DNA of 64,000 bases, taken from Rhodobacteraceae bacterium HLUCCO18. GTDB lineage: Bacteria > Pseudomonadota > Alphaproteobacteria > Rhodobacterales > Rhodobacteraceae. The notes under the pieces are model-generated. The model was not told the origin of the DNA. It saw only the letters and a list, made by a program, of their open reading frames with translations, and did no database searches. Location of the stretch: assembly GCA_001314805.1 (NCBI GenBank), contig LJSY01000002.1, positions 94,100 through 158,099 on the forward strand, read 5' to 3'. A program made the translations under genes and the position numbers. Below are positions 28,341 to 36,873 of this stretch, piece by piece (position 1 is the first letter of the stretch; each line of letters opens with the position of its first letter).

Positions 28341-29588
28341 ATGACCGAATTTGCCGATGCCGCACGCGCCGCCGCCCAGGCCCTGCGCGACCTCTTTCCG
28401 CCCACGCCGCTGCAGAAGAACGCGTTTCTGTCCGAGCGCCACGACGCCGAGATCTGGCTGAAGCGCGAGGATCTGTCGCCCGTGCGCTCCTACAAGATCC
28501 GTGGCGCGTTCAACGCCATGCGCAAGCGGCTGTCCTCCGACCCCGGTCAGGCGCATTTCGTCTGCGCCAGTGCCGGCAACCACGCGCAGGGACTTGCCTT
28601 TGCCTGCGCGCATTTCGGCGTGCGGGGCACGATCTTCATGCCGGTCACCACGCCCGCGCAGAAAATCGACAAGACGCGCGTCTTTGGCGGCGACAATGTC
28701 GAGATACGGCTGGTGGGCGATTTCTTCGACGAAACGCTCGCGGCGGCCAGGGCGTTCTGTGCCGATGCGGGCGCCCATTTCCTGCCGCCCTTCGACGACC
28801 CCCACGTGATCGAGGGGCAGGCCTCCGTCGCCGTCGAGATGGTGCAGGAACTTGGCGGACCGCCCGATGTTCTGGTGCTGCCGGTGGGCGGCGGCGGCCT
28901 TTCGGCGGGGATGATCCGCTATCTCGGGGCGACGAACGCCATGTGCGACGTGGTTCTGGTCGAGCCCTGCGGCGGCCCGAGCCTGACCGCGGCGTTGAAG
29001 GCGGGCGCGCCGAAGGAGGTGCGGATCACCGATACCTTTGTCGACGGTGCCGCCGTGGCCCGCATCGGCGATCTGACCTTCGACGTGCTCAAGGACATCG
29101 ACCCGTCCTCCGTCCTGCTGGCGCCGGAAAACAGGATCTGCGTCACCATTCAGGAGATGCTGAACCACGAGGGCATCGTGCTGGAGCCTGCCGGCGCGCT
29201 GTCGCTGGACATCCTTCCCGAGATCGCCGAGCGCATCCGGGGCAAGCGCGTGGTCTGCGTCACCTCCGGCGGCAACTTCGATTTCGAGCGTCTGCCCGAG
29301 GTCAAGGAACGCGCCATGCGTTTCCAGGGTCGGAAGAAATACTTCATCCTCCGCCTGCCGCAACGGCCCGGCGCGTTGCGCGACTTCCTCGAACTTCTGG
29401 GCCCCGACGACGACATCGCCCGCTTCGAGTATCTCAAGAAATCGGCGCGCAACTTCGGCTCGGTCCTGATCGGGATCGAGACGCGGGAAGCCTCCGCGTT
29501 CCCGGACCTGTTCGCGCGCATCACCGAACGCGGTTTCGCGTTCCGCGACATCACCGAGGACGAGTTGCTGGCCGAGTTCCTTATCTAG
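28341..29588 (+). CDS. ilvA: Threonine ammonia-lyase (threonine dehydratase)
   Basis: PLP enzyme that deaminates threonine to 2-oxobutanoate for isoleucine synthesis. In the 415-residue protein the PLP lysine is Lys52 in RSYKIRGAFNAM; the glycine-rich phosphate loop is PVGGGGLSAGM, and CASAGNHAQG sits upstream. A single ACT-like regulatory domain follows from residue ~330 (KKYFILRLPQRPGALRDF), so isoleucine feedback is likely. The ATG at 28341 is preferred over a TTG at 28323. The 3' end overlaps the Hpt gene by 8 bases on the other strand. Confidence 0.95.
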   Translation: MTEFADAARAAAQALRDLFPPTPLQKNAFLSERHDAEIWLKREDLSPVRSYKIRGAFNAMRKRLSSDPGQAHFVCASAGNHAQGLAFACAHFGVRGTIFMPVTTPAQKIDKTRVFGGDNVEIRLVGDFFDETLAAARAFCADAGAHFLPPFDDPHVIEGQASVAVEMVQELGGPPDVLVLPVGGGGLSAGMIRYLGATNAMCDVVLVEPCGGPSLTAALKAGAPKEVRITDTFVDGAAVARIGDLTFDVLKDIDPSSVLLAPENRICVTIQEMLNHEGIVLEPAGALSLDILPEIAERIRGKRVVCVTSGGNFDFERLPEVKERAMRFQGRKKYFILRLPQRPGALRDFLELLGPDDDIARFEYLKKSARNFGSVLIGIETREASAFPDLFARITERGFAFRDITEDELLAEFLI

Positions 29589-29913
29589 CGGCCGACAGTT
29601 CCGGCACCTGCAGCCGCGCGCTCTCCAGCGCTTTTTGGTAGCTGTGCACGACAGCGGCGAGATCCGGGGGGCGGCCTTCCCGGCATGCGCCCTCCGCCTC
29701 TTCGCAGGCGCGGACCATGGCGACGAAGCCCAGATTGGCCGCGCTGCCCCGGAGGAAATGGAAATCCCCGGCCGACGGTGGCGCGACGGCTGCGCCCATC
29801 TGCTCCAGTTTCTCGCCGATCTCCGAGAAGAAGAGCAGCACGATCTCCGTGAAATCCTCTGCGCCGATGTCGTCGCGCAACGACATCAGGCGGTCCAAAT
29901 CAACACCACTCAT
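29581..29913 (-). CDS. Histidine phosphotransfer (Hpt) domain protein
   Basis: A 110-residue four-helix Hpt protein. The phosphorylated histidine is His52 in FHFLRGSAANLGF, matching the H-x-L-K/R-G-S-A-A-x-L-G consensus, and the C-terminal helices complete the fold. No histidine kinase is adjacent; its divergent neighbour is a response-regulator/PP2C protein 152 bases away, so a phosphorelay between them is plausible. GGAG precedes the ATG at 29913. The stop (TAA at 29581-29583) overlaps the end of ilvA. Confidence 0.9.
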   Translation of the reverse strand: MSGVDLDRLMSLRDDIGAEDFTEIVLLFFSEIGEKLEQMGAAVAPPSAGDFHFLRGSAANLGFVAMVRACEEAEGACREGRPPDLAAVVHSYQKALESARLQVPELSAAR

Positions 29914-30065
29914 CCGAACAACTCCTGCGCGCCCCGCGCCTTTCATGCGGCAGGCGGCGTAAAGGAATCCTTCCGGCAAAGGCGCCTCTTCCTGCGATTT
30001 GAGTCATTCACGCGGCGTTAAGCCCTTCTGTGGGACCACGGTCGGATCGCAACGAAGAGGCCTTG

Positions 30066-31367
30066 ATGTACGGCGAACCGAAACCGCCAGAACCGGCCGG
30101 CCCCGCCATTCGGGTCCCCTCGGGAACCGTGGGGGATGCACGGCGGCCGCCGCGGATTCTCGTCCTCGACGACAGCGCCGCGCAACGGAAGCTGCTGGTG
30201 ACGCTCCTGCGTCGATGGGGATTCGAAGCGACGGCCTGCGCCGATCCCGAAGACGCACTGACCATCGCGCAGGACCCCGCGATCGGACTGATCGTGTCCG
30301 ACTGGATGATGCCGGGCATGACCGGGCCGGAATTCTGCCGCCGCCTGCGCGCCTCGGGGCGGGACGGATATCAGTACGTCATTCTTCTCACGTCGAAATC
30401 CGACACCAGCGACCTGTCGGAGGGGCTGGCGGCGGGCGCCGACGATTTCCTGACCAAGCCGGTCTCGCCGCACGAGCTGAAGGCGCGCCTGAACGCGGGC
30501 GCGCGCATCGTCGCCATGCAGGCGGAACTGATCGAAAAGACCCGGTCTCTGGGCGACGCGCTGGCCAAGATCCGTCAGCTTTACGACGCGATCGAGACCG
30601 ACCTCGATGAGGCCCGAAGGCTGCAGACGTCCTTTCTGGACGACACGCATCGCCGGTTCGCCTCGGCGCGGGTGTCGCTGTGGCTGAAGGCCAGCGGCCA
30701 TGTGGGCGGGGACATGGTGGGCTTTTTCGAGGTCTCGCCACAGGTTTTCGGCTTCTATTCGATGGACGTCTCGGGCCACGGCGTCGCGGCGGGCATGCTT
30801 GCCGCGCGCGTCGCCGGAATGCTCCGGGACAATGCGCCCGATCTCAATATCGCCCTGTCCTTCATCGGCGGGGGGCACTTCGCGCCGGTTCCGCCGGACA
30901 TGGTCGCGGCGCAACTGAACGCGCAGATCCTCAACGAGGCCAAGGGCGAGCGGTATCTCACGCTGTGCCTCGGGTTTCTGGACCAACGCAGCGGCGTGAT
31001 CCGGATGGTGCAGGCCGGCCACCCCACGCCGCTCCTGCTGCGCGCGGACGGCGGGATCGAGCGGCTTGGAAACGGGGGCATGCCGCTCGGCCTGATACCC
31101 GAGGCCCGATACAGACAGTTCGAGTTCCTCATGCGCGCAGGTGACAAGCTTCTGCTCTATTCGGACGGGTTGACCGAATGCCCGGTGGCTGACGGCACGT
31201 ATCTGGAGGAGGACGGGCTGGTGGAGCTTTGCAGACTGCATGGCCACGCAAGCGGCGAAGACATGATTGCCCGCATGGCGGCCGACCTGGAAGAGATGTC
31301 GGGAGGCGTGGATTTCCCCGATGATGCCTCGGCACTCCTGGTGGAGTTCGACGGCCCGAGCGGCTAG
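30066..31367 (+). CDS. Response regulator with PP2C-type (SpoIIE/RsbU) phosphatase domain
   Basis: A 433-residue two-domain signalling protein. Residues ~28-150 are a receiver domain: LVLDDS acidic pocket, phospho-acceptor Asp79 in LIVSDWMMPG and Lys in LTKPVSP. Residues ~200-430 form the SpoIIE/PP2C_SIG phosphatase (GGDMVGFFE, MDVSGHGVAAGML, GHPTPLLL, YSDGLTEC). Such proteins dephosphorylate anti-sigma antagonist factors in partner-switching stress signalling. The ATG at 30066 has GAAGAGG upstream. Neighbour: a single Hpt protein on the opposite strand. Kinase, anti-sigma and antagonist genes are not in the window. Confidence 0.92.
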   Translation: MYGEPKPPEPAGPAIRVPSGTVGDARRPPRILVLDDSAAQRKLLVTLLRRWGFEATACADPEDALTIAQDPAIGLIVSDWMMPGMTGPEFCRRLRASGRDGYQYVILLTSKSDTSDLSEGLAAGADDFLTKPVSPHELKARLNAGARIVAMQAELIEKTRSLGDALAKIRQLYDAIETDLDEARRLQTSFLDDTHRRFASARVSLWLKASGHVGGDMVGFFEVSPQVFGFYSMDVSGHGVAAGMLAARVAGMLRDNAPDLNIALSFIGGGHFAPVPPDMVAAQLNAQILNEAKGERYLTLCLGFLDQRSGVIRMVQAGHPTPLLLRADGGIERLGNGGMPLGLIPEARYRQFEFLMRAGDKLLLYSDGLTECPVADGTYLEEDGLVELCRLHGHASGEDMIARMAADLEEMSGGVDFPDDASALLVEFDGPSG

Positions 31368-31810
31368 CGCCGCAGCTTCAGCCAGCGGGACACGAAATGC
31401 CGGTCACCGGACACGGCCAGCAGATCGCAGGCCTCGGCCCATGGCAGGAAGACGGCGCTGTGCCCGTCTTCCGTCGGCTCCGACCGTCGCGGCCCGAGGC
31501 GGGCGGCGTAGATGTGGCACTGCTTCTGCGCATGCAGGTCATATTCCGGCATGTAGGTGAACCGGTGGAACATGCCGAGCCGGCGCAGCCCATGGATCGC
31601 GTAGCCGGTTTCCTCCATCACCTCGCGGGCAAGCGCGCCCTGCGGGCTTTCGCCCGGATCGATGCCGCCGCCCGGCAGTTGCAATTCTGGGCGTGGCTCT
31701 TCCTGAAAGGTGGCGAGAAGACCATCGCCCGCGTCAATGATCGCATAGACCCCGGGTCGGGGCGTGTAGCGCTGCCCGGTCAAGGGTTGACGGCCAAATC
31801 GACGGTTCAT
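31364..31810 (-). CDS. Nudix hydrolase
   Basis: A 148-residue enzyme with the complete Nudix box GGGIDPGESPQGALAREVMEETGY (split here over about residues 55-78), giving the metal-binding Glu cluster. Nucleoside diphosphate derivatives are the family substrate; the acceptor is unknown. Start at ATG 31810 (MNRRFGRQ) fits the domain; a longer reading to 31876 adds only a low-complexity stretch. Its stop shares the CTAG at 31364-31367 with the convergent phosphatase gene. Confidence 0.85.
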   Translation of the reverse strand: MNRRFGRQPLTGQRYTPRPGVYAIIDAGDGLLATFQEEPRPELQLPGGGIDPGESPQGALAREVMEETGYAIHGLRRLGMFHRFTYMPEYDLHAQKQCHIYAARLGPRRSEPTEDGHSAVFLPWAEACDLLAVSGDRHFVSRWLKLRR

Positions 31811-31892
31811 GCTGTGCCCTGCAACTGCGCCACCCGTTGTGCCACCCGTGCGGCCTCTCGCCAAGCCGAAAGCCATCGGCTATGGGTCGCGC

Positions 31893-32882
31893 ATGATGAA
31901 ACCCGGACAAACAGCCAAGACTGATCCCAAGGCGGAGCCGGCCAGCGCGACGGCAGTGCGTGTGCTGCGGATCGAGGGCGCGGCCGTCCTGCAGATGGCC
32001 GAGGCGCTGCCCGAGGATTTCGACGCGGCGGTCGACGCGATCCTTTCGACGAAGGGACGCGTCATCCTCGGCGGTATCGGCAAATCGGGCCATATCGCGC
32101 GCAAGATCAGCTCGACGCTCGCCTCGACCGGCACGCCATCGGCCTTCGTGCACCCCGCCGAGGCCAGCCATGGCGATCTGGGAATGATCACGCCGGACGA
32201 TCTGGTGATCCTGATCTCGAATTCCGGCGAGACGTCGGAACTTCGCGATATCGTGGCCCATGTCGCCCGGTTCTCGATCCCGATGATCGGGATCTCCGGC
32301 AAACCGTCCTCGACCCTGATGCAGGCAGCCGATCACAGGCTGACGCTGCCCGATGCGCCCGAGGCCTGTGCGCTGGGCATGGCGCCCACGACCTCGACAA
32401 CACTCACGCTCGCGCTGGGCGACGCGCTGGCGGTGGCGGTGATGGAACGGCGCGGTTTTCTGCCGGAACAGTTCCGGACCTTCCACCCGGGCGGAAAGCT
32501 CGGCGCGCGATTGTCGAAGGTCGCGCAACTCATGCACGGCACGGAGGCACTGCCGCTGGTCGATGTCGCAAGCCCGATGTCGGAGACGCTCGTCGTGATG
32601 AGCGAAAAGGGCTTTGGCATCGCCGGCGTGACCGAGGCGAGCCGCCTTGTCGGCGTGATCTCGGATGGCGACTTGCGGCGCAACATGGCTCACCTGATGG
32701 AACGCAGCGCGGGTGAGGTCGCAACACGTTCCCCACGCGTCATTGGCCCGGACCTTCTGGCGGCCGAAGCGCTGGCCATGATGTCCGAGAACAAGATCAC
32801 GGCGCTTTTCGTCACCGATGGCGATGGGCAGCCGGTGGGCCTCCTCCACCTTCACGATTGCCTGCGCGCCGGCCTCGTCTGA
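31893..32882 (+). CDS. kdsD: Arabinose-5-phosphate isomerase (KpsF/GutQ)
   Basis: Interconverts ribulose-5-phosphate and arabinose-5-phosphate, the first step to 3-deoxy-D-manno-octulosonate of lipopolysaccharide. The 329-residue protein has an N-terminal SIS isomerase domain (GGIGKSGHIARKI, SNSGETSEL, ALGMAPTTSTT) and two C-terminal CBS domains (about 205-325, with GVISDGDLRR and LFVTDGDGQPVG). Start: ATG 31893 or the next codon's ATG. Divergent from the Nudix gene. The convergent neighbour is a small exported protein, with a terminator between. Confidence 0.93.
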   Translation: MMKPGQTAKTDPKAEPASATAVRVLRIEGAAVLQMAEALPEDFDAAVDAILSTKGRVILGGIGKSGHIARKISSTLASTGTPSAFVHPAEASHGDLGMITPDDLVILISNSGETSELRDIVAHVARFSIPMIGISGKPSSTLMQAADHRLTLPDAPEACALGMAPTTSTTLTLALGDALAVAVMERRGFLPEQFRTFHPGGKLGARLSKVAQLMHGTEALPLVDVASPMSETLVVMSEKGFGIAGVTEASRLVGVISDGDLRRNMAHLMERSAGEVATRSPRVIGPDLLAAEALAMMSENKITALFVTDGDGQPVGLLHLHDCLRAGLV

Positions 32883-32892
32883 GGCACGTCCC

Positions 32893-32931
32893 AAAAAAGT
32901 ACGGCCCCACCCCTTTCGGGGCAGGGCCGTC
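32893..32931 (-). terminator. Terminator for the small exported protein gene
   Basis: On the minus strand a long stem (ACGGCCCTGCCCC pairing with GGGGTGGGGCCGT, two mismatches, GAAA loop) is followed by six Us. It sits between kdsD and the 32959 gene, and its position serves the latter; it may also stop kdsD transcripts. Confidence 0.75.
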
Positions 32932-32958
32932 GGGCCGTGACAGGGAGGATCGTCAGGC

Positions 32959-33297
32959 TCAGTTCGTGTCGTCTGCCAGTCGCAGCTGCTCGAAGATGTC
33001 GGCGGCATAGGCCGGCTCGCCCGAGAACACCGTGACGGTTTCCGAGTTCACGCGATCGGCTGCACTGTCGATCGAGGCGTTGAAGTTGCGGACAGCGACG
33101 CCGATGGCGTCATCACCCATCGAGGCGACGGTCGTGCCGAGCGCGGGGCCGTTCGGGCCGACAGAGATGCGATCGGACGAGGTGTCTGCGCTCTGGTTGA
33201 AGTGCTGGATCGCGAATTGCGTGCTGTCGGCGGCGAATGCCGGAACTGCGACGGAAGCGGCCAGAGCGGCGGCGGCGAGGGTCAGGGAGAATTTCAT
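32959..33297 (-). CDS. Small exported protein of unknown function
   Basis: A 112-residue protein with a clear signal peptide (MKFSLTLAAAALAASVAVP then AFA cleavage). The mature part starts ADSTQFAIQHFNQSADTS and carries two weak repeats of the form AI-x-HFN-x-S and AV-x-NFN-x-S with SADRV ends. AAGGAAAG precedes the ATG at 33297. I do not recognise a named family. The upstream 270 bases have two palindromes (33446-33460 and 33528-33540), so it may be regulated. Confidence 0.7.
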   Translation of the reverse strand: MKFSLTLAAAALAASVAVPAFAADSTQFAIQHFNQSADTSSDRISVGPNGPALGTTVASMGDDAIGVAVRNFNASIDSAADRVNSETVTVFSGEPAYAADIFEQLRLADDTN

Positions 33298-33445
33298 GGT
33301 CTTTCCTTTCGGTTTGCGTTTTCGGGCGCTCGGCCCGCTGGTTCGTATGGGAGGCTCGATGCCTTCCGATGACTTGAACCTGTACACTTCGAAGCTCTCA
33401 TTCAATTCACGAAGAAAGGAAAAACGTGAAATGTCGGTGCGAAAA

Positions 33446-33460
33446 TGCACATAAGGTGCA
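33446..33460. promoter_or_regulatory. Palindrome upstream of the small exported protein
   Basis: TGCAC-ATAAG-GTGCA is a perfect 15-bp inverted repeat with a 5-base centre, about 150 bases upstream of the gene start at 33297. Geometry suggests an operator for a dimeric regulator; no regulator is known. Confidence 0.4.
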
Positions 33461-33527
33461 AATCAGCGCACGGCCCTCACGCGGGCGGCATGAATGATGG
33501 CGTCCGCGTGAGTGGGGGCGCGTGTTT

Positions 33528-33540
33528 TGTAATGATTACA
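33528..33540. promoter_or_regulatory. Palindrome TGTAAT-G-ATTACA
   Basis: A perfect 13-bp palindrome with one central base, in the same intergenic region as the previous dyad and 28 bases beyond the 3' end of the sugar epimerase gene. Function unassigned. Confidence 0.35.
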
Positions 33541-33568
33541 GTGTTTTCACCGATCCGTGAGCGCGAGG

Positions 33569-34588
33569 CTACATCTCGTAGTAGTCGCGAAACCAGGCGA
33601 CCCAGAGCGCCACGCCCGCGCGAATGTCCGTTTTCGGGCGGTATCCTGTCAGGGATTGCAGAAGCGTCGCGTCGGCCCATGTCGCGGCGACGTCCCCGGG
33701 TTGCATGTCCATGAAGGTCTTCTGCGCGGTGCGGCCCGTCGCCTCCTCGATGGCGGCGATGAAATCCATCAGGCGGACGGGTTCGGAGTTGCCGATATTC
33801 ACGATCCGGTAGGGCGCGACTGGCGACAGGCTGTCGCCTTCGGGGATCGCGTCGCCGGGCGCAGGCCGGACCGGCGCCACGTCGATCAGCCGGGCGATGC
33901 CATCGACGAGGTCGTCGATATAGGTGAAGTCCCGGCTCATGTCGCCATGGTTGTAGACGTCGATCGGGTCCCCCGCGAGAATCGCACGGGTGAACTTGTA
34001 GGGTGCCATGTCCGGGCGGCCCCATGGGCCGTAGACGGTGAAGAAGCGGAACATGGTGGTCGGCAGATCGTAGAGATGCGCATACGAATGGGCCATCGCC
34101 TCGGTCGCCTTCTTCGTGGCGGCATAGAACGACATCTGCGTGTCGGCCTTGGCGGTCTCGGCATAGGGCATCTCGGTATTTGCGCCGTAGACCGAGGAGG
34201 TGGAGGCCAGAAGGCTGTGGCGCGGGGGAAAGGCGCGCATCGCCTCGAGCACGCGGAACGTGCCGATGAGGTTGGCCTCGACATAGCTTTCGGGGTGATC
34301 GATCGAGTAACGCACCCCGGCCTGCGCCGCGAGGTGGATCAGCGCGTCGGGGCGGTGTTGCTCCATCAACTGATGCATGACGCCGGGGGTTTCGATTCGT
34401 TCGGTCACGGTGCGGAAGCCGGCGGATTGCATCAGGCCGGACTGGCGGCGTTCCTTGAGCGAGACGTCGTAATAGTCGGAGAGGGAGTCGATGCCGATCA
34501 CCTCCCACCCGTCGGACAGGAGGCGCCGACAAAGGTGGTAGCCGATGAAACCCGAAGACCCCGTGACGAGGGCGGTTTTCCGTGCCAT
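33569..34588 (-). CDS. NAD-dependent sugar-nucleotide epimerase (UDP-glucuronate 4-epimerase-like)
   Basis: A 339-residue SDR-type epimerase: TGSSGFIGYHLCRRLL (NAD-binding), HLAAQAGVRYSIDHPE, SSVYGAN, the Tyr-Lys catalytic pair in SFYAATKKATE, FFTVYGPWGRPDMAP and GDMSRDFTYIDDLVDG. The AGVRYSI and MAPYKFT pieces point to the UDP-glucuronate 4-epimerase group. The ATG at 34588 shares a base with the galE stop (TAATG), so the pair is coupled. Both supply nucleotide sugars for surface polysaccharides (inference). Confidence 0.88.
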   Translation of the reverse strand: MARKTALVTGSSGFIGYHLCRRLLSDGWEVIGIDSLSDYYDVSLKERRQSGLMQSAGFRTVTERIETPGVMHQLMEQHRPDALIHLAAQAGVRYSIDHPESYVEANLIGTFRVLEAMRAFPPRHSLLASTSSVYGANTEMPYAETAKADTQMSFYAATKKATEAMAHSYAHLYDLPTTMFRFFTVYGPWGRPDMAPYKFTRAILAGDPIDVYNHGDMSRDFTYIDDLVDGIARLIDVAPVRPAPGDAIPEGDSLSPVAPYRIVNIGNSEPVRLMDFIAAIEEATGRTAQKTFMDMQPGDVAATWADATLLQSLTGYRPKTDIRAGVALWVAWFRDYYEM

Positions 34589-35610
34589 TAGTCGGTTCCC
34601 CCCGAATGCGGCCCCGAGATCCAGGCCCAGGAACTGGCGCACATCTCGTCGAGCGTCTTTTCCGTCCTGAAGCCCAGAACATCGGCGGCCTTCCCGGCGG
34701 CCGCGACGTAGATTGGCACGTCGCCGGGCCGTCTCGGCGCGATCTCGTAGGCGAGATCCCGGTTCGAGGCGCGCTTGTAGGCCGCGATCACCTCCAGCAC
34801 GGAATAGCCGCGCCCGGTGCCGAGGTTGACCAGATGACCCTCGCCGCTTTCGAAGAGCCGTGCCAGCGACAGAACGTGCCCGCGCGCGAGGTCCTCCACA
34901 TGGATGTAGTCGCGCACGCCTGTGCCGTCGGGCGTGTCGTAATCGTCGCCGAAAACCGAGATCTTCGGCAATTCGCCCTTGGCCACCTTCGAGATGAAGG
35001 GCATCAGGTTGTTGGGGATATCCCTCGGGTCCTCGCCGATCATGGCCGATCCATGGGCGCCCGCCGGGTTGAAATAACGCAGGATGCCGATGGCCCAGCG
35101 CGGATCGGAGGCGGAAAGCCAGTTCAGTATCTGCTCGCCCATGATCTTGGTCTGGCCATAGGGGTTCATGCCCCGGAATTCGGCGGTCTCGGGGGTCGGT
35201 GTTTCATCCGGCACGCCGTAGACGGTCGCCGATGAGGAAAACACCAGCCGTCGGCAGTCATGGGCGTCCATCACGCGCAAAAGCGTCGTCAGCCCGCCGA
35301 TATTCACGTCGAAATAGTCGAGCGGTTTTTCCACGCTTTCCGACACCGCCTTGAGCGCCGCGAAATGAACGACGGCGTCGAAACGGCCCGCCGCGAAGGC
35401 CGCGCCGAGGGCGTGGGCGTCGCGCACATCGGCCTCGATCACGTCGACCTCGGTCCCAATGATCCGGCCCAGCCGGTCGATCACGCTTTGCCTTGCGTTG
35501 GCGAAACTGTCGAGGATCGTGACCTCGTGCCCGGCATCGACGAGCGCGAGATAGGTGTGCGAGCCGATATAGCCCGCCCCGCCCGTCAGAAGAACTCTCT
35601 GCTTGGCCAT
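34588..35610 (-). CDS. galE: UDP-glucose 4-epimerase
   Basis: Interconverts UDP-glucose and UDP-galactose with tightly held NAD. The 340-residue protein has the GGAGYIGSHT nucleotide motif, HFAALKAVSES, SSSATVYG, the Tyr-Lys pair in NPYGQTKIMGE, RYFNPAGAH and RDYIHVEDLA. Length and motif order are those of GalE. It is the first gene of a two-gene unit with the 33569 epimerase. The 253 bases up to hslO hold the divergent promoters. Confidence 0.93.
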   Translation of the reverse strand: MAKQRVLLTGGAGYIGSHTYLALVDAGHEVTILDSFANARQSVIDRLGRIIGTEVDVIEADVRDAHALGAAFAAGRFDAVVHFAALKAVSESVEKPLDYFDVNIGGLTTLLRVMDAHDCRRLVFSSSATVYGVPDETPTPETAEFRGMNPYGQTKIMGEQILNWLSASDPRWAIGILRYFNPAGAHGSAMIGEDPRDIPNNLMPFISKVAKGELPKISVFGDDYDTPDGTGVRDYIHVEDLARGHVLSLARLFESGEGHLVNLGTGRGYSVLEVIAAYKRASNRDLAYEIAPRRPGDVPIYVAAAGKAADVLGFRTEKTLDEMCASSWAWISGPHSGGTD

Positions 35611-35795
35611 GCCTGTTCCCGTATGTGGTGCCATTCGACCGAACGGCGCGCCTCAAGTCGCCCAAGCCCATACGTCATCGAAGGCTGACGGTTAAGGACA
35701 AATCCCGGCATTTTTGGGAAGCTTCCCCCGCACGGGAATGGCCGATGATGATGATGTCGCGACGGGCGACGCGGTGTTGCCGCGTCCCCGGGGTC

Positions 35796-35824
35796 TTTGG
35801 GATTGCGCGACACGGGCCTATATG
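35796..35824 (+). promoter_or_regulatory. Possible hslO promoter
   Basis: TATATG (35819-35824) is a good -10 box; TTTGGG at 35796-35801, 17 bases upstream, is a weak -35. Transcription would begin near 35831, about 32 bases before the hslO start. Confidence 0.35.
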
Positions 35825-35862
35825 AAACGGGACGCCGCAAATCGTGCCCGGATACCGTATTC

Positions 35863-36873
35863 ATGACACTGACGACCCGCATCGCATGGGATGACACCGT
35901 CCTCCCGTTCCAGCTTGACCGTTCCGACATAAGGGGGCGCGTCGCGCGCCTCGACACGACGCTCGAGCAGATCCTCGACCAGCACGACTACCCCCCGGAG
36001 GTGGAGGCGCTGGTGGCCGAGATGGCGCTGCTGACCGCGATGATCGGCCAGACGATCAAGCTGCGGTGGAAACTGTCGCTGCAGATGCGTGGCGACGGGC
36101 CGATCCGGCTGATCGCGACGGATTTCTTCGCACCGGGCGAGGATGGCGTGCCGGCGCGCCTCCGGGCCTTCGCGAGTTATGACGCCGAGCGCCTCGTGCC
36201 GGGCGCGGACCCGTTCGCGCAGACCGGCAAGGGCTATTTCGCCATCCTGATCGACCAGGGCGCCGGCACCGCGCCCTACCAGGGGATCACGCCGCTTTCC
36301 GGCGGGTCTCTGCGGTCCTGCGCCGAGACCTATTTCGCGCAGTCCGAACAGTTGCCGACGCGGTTCATGGTTGGCTTCGGCCAGAGCCATGAGCCGGGCA
36401 AACCCGTCAACTGGCGCGCCGGTGGCGTGATGCTGCAGCACATGCCGAAGGCTCAGAGGGTCTCGGGCGAAGGCGGTTCGGGCGAGGACGGGCTTCTGGC
36501 GGCGGAGGATCTCGTCGATGGGGACGAGGGCGAGAACTGGCGCCGCGCCAACGTGCTTCTGGATACCGCCGACGAGCTGGAGCTCGTGGGCCCCCATGTC
36601 AGCCCCACGGACCTGCTGGTGCGCCTGTTCCACGAGGAAACGCCGCGCGTCTTCGACGCCCTGCCCGTGCAGTTCGGCTGCACCTGCTCGGCGGATCGCG
36701 TGCGCCAGAGCCTGTCGATCTACTCGGCCAAGGATATCGGGCACATGACGACGGACGAGGGGATCGTGACGGCCGCTTGCCAGTTCTGCGGCGCGCATTA
36801 CGAGTTCGATCCCCGGACACTCGGGTTCGAGGCCGTCTCACCCCCCGGAGGAGAGGATGGGCAGACGGATTGA
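35863..36873 (+). CDS. hslO: Redox-regulated chaperone Hsp33
   Basis: Holding chaperone switched on by oxidation. The 336-residue protein has the Hsp33 core (VAEMALLTAMIGQTIKLRW, GGSLRSCAETYFAQSEQ) and the zinc switch with Cys273 and Cys275 (FGCTCS) plus Cys306 and Cys309 (ACQFCGAHYEF), all four present. ATG 35863 is preferred over earlier codons because the conserved region starts here. It overlaps the following Nudix gene by 17 bases, and the cca gene follows that. Confidence 0.95.
   Translation: MTLTTRIAWDDTVLPFQLDRSDIRGRVARLDTTLEQILDQHDYPPEVEALVAEMALLTAMIGQTIKLRWKLSLQMRGDGPIRLIATDFFAPGEDGVPARLRAFASYDAERLVPGADPFAQTGKGYFAILIDQGAGTAPYQGITPLSGGSLRSCAETYFAQSEQLPTRFMVGFGQSHEPGKPVNWRAGGVMLQHMPKAQRVSGEGGSGEDGLLAAEDLVDGDEGENWRRANVLLDTADELELVGPHVSPTDLLVRLFHEETPRVFDALPVQFGCTCSADRVRQSLSIYSAKDIGHMTTDEGIVTAACQFCGAHYEFDPRTLGFEAVSPPGGEDGQTD

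Noticed and set aside
27321..29363. 680-residue minus-strand frame opposite ilvA and the membrane protein
   Set aside because: Shadow; overlaps ilvA, the 27504 gene and the argG start, composition unlike a protein.
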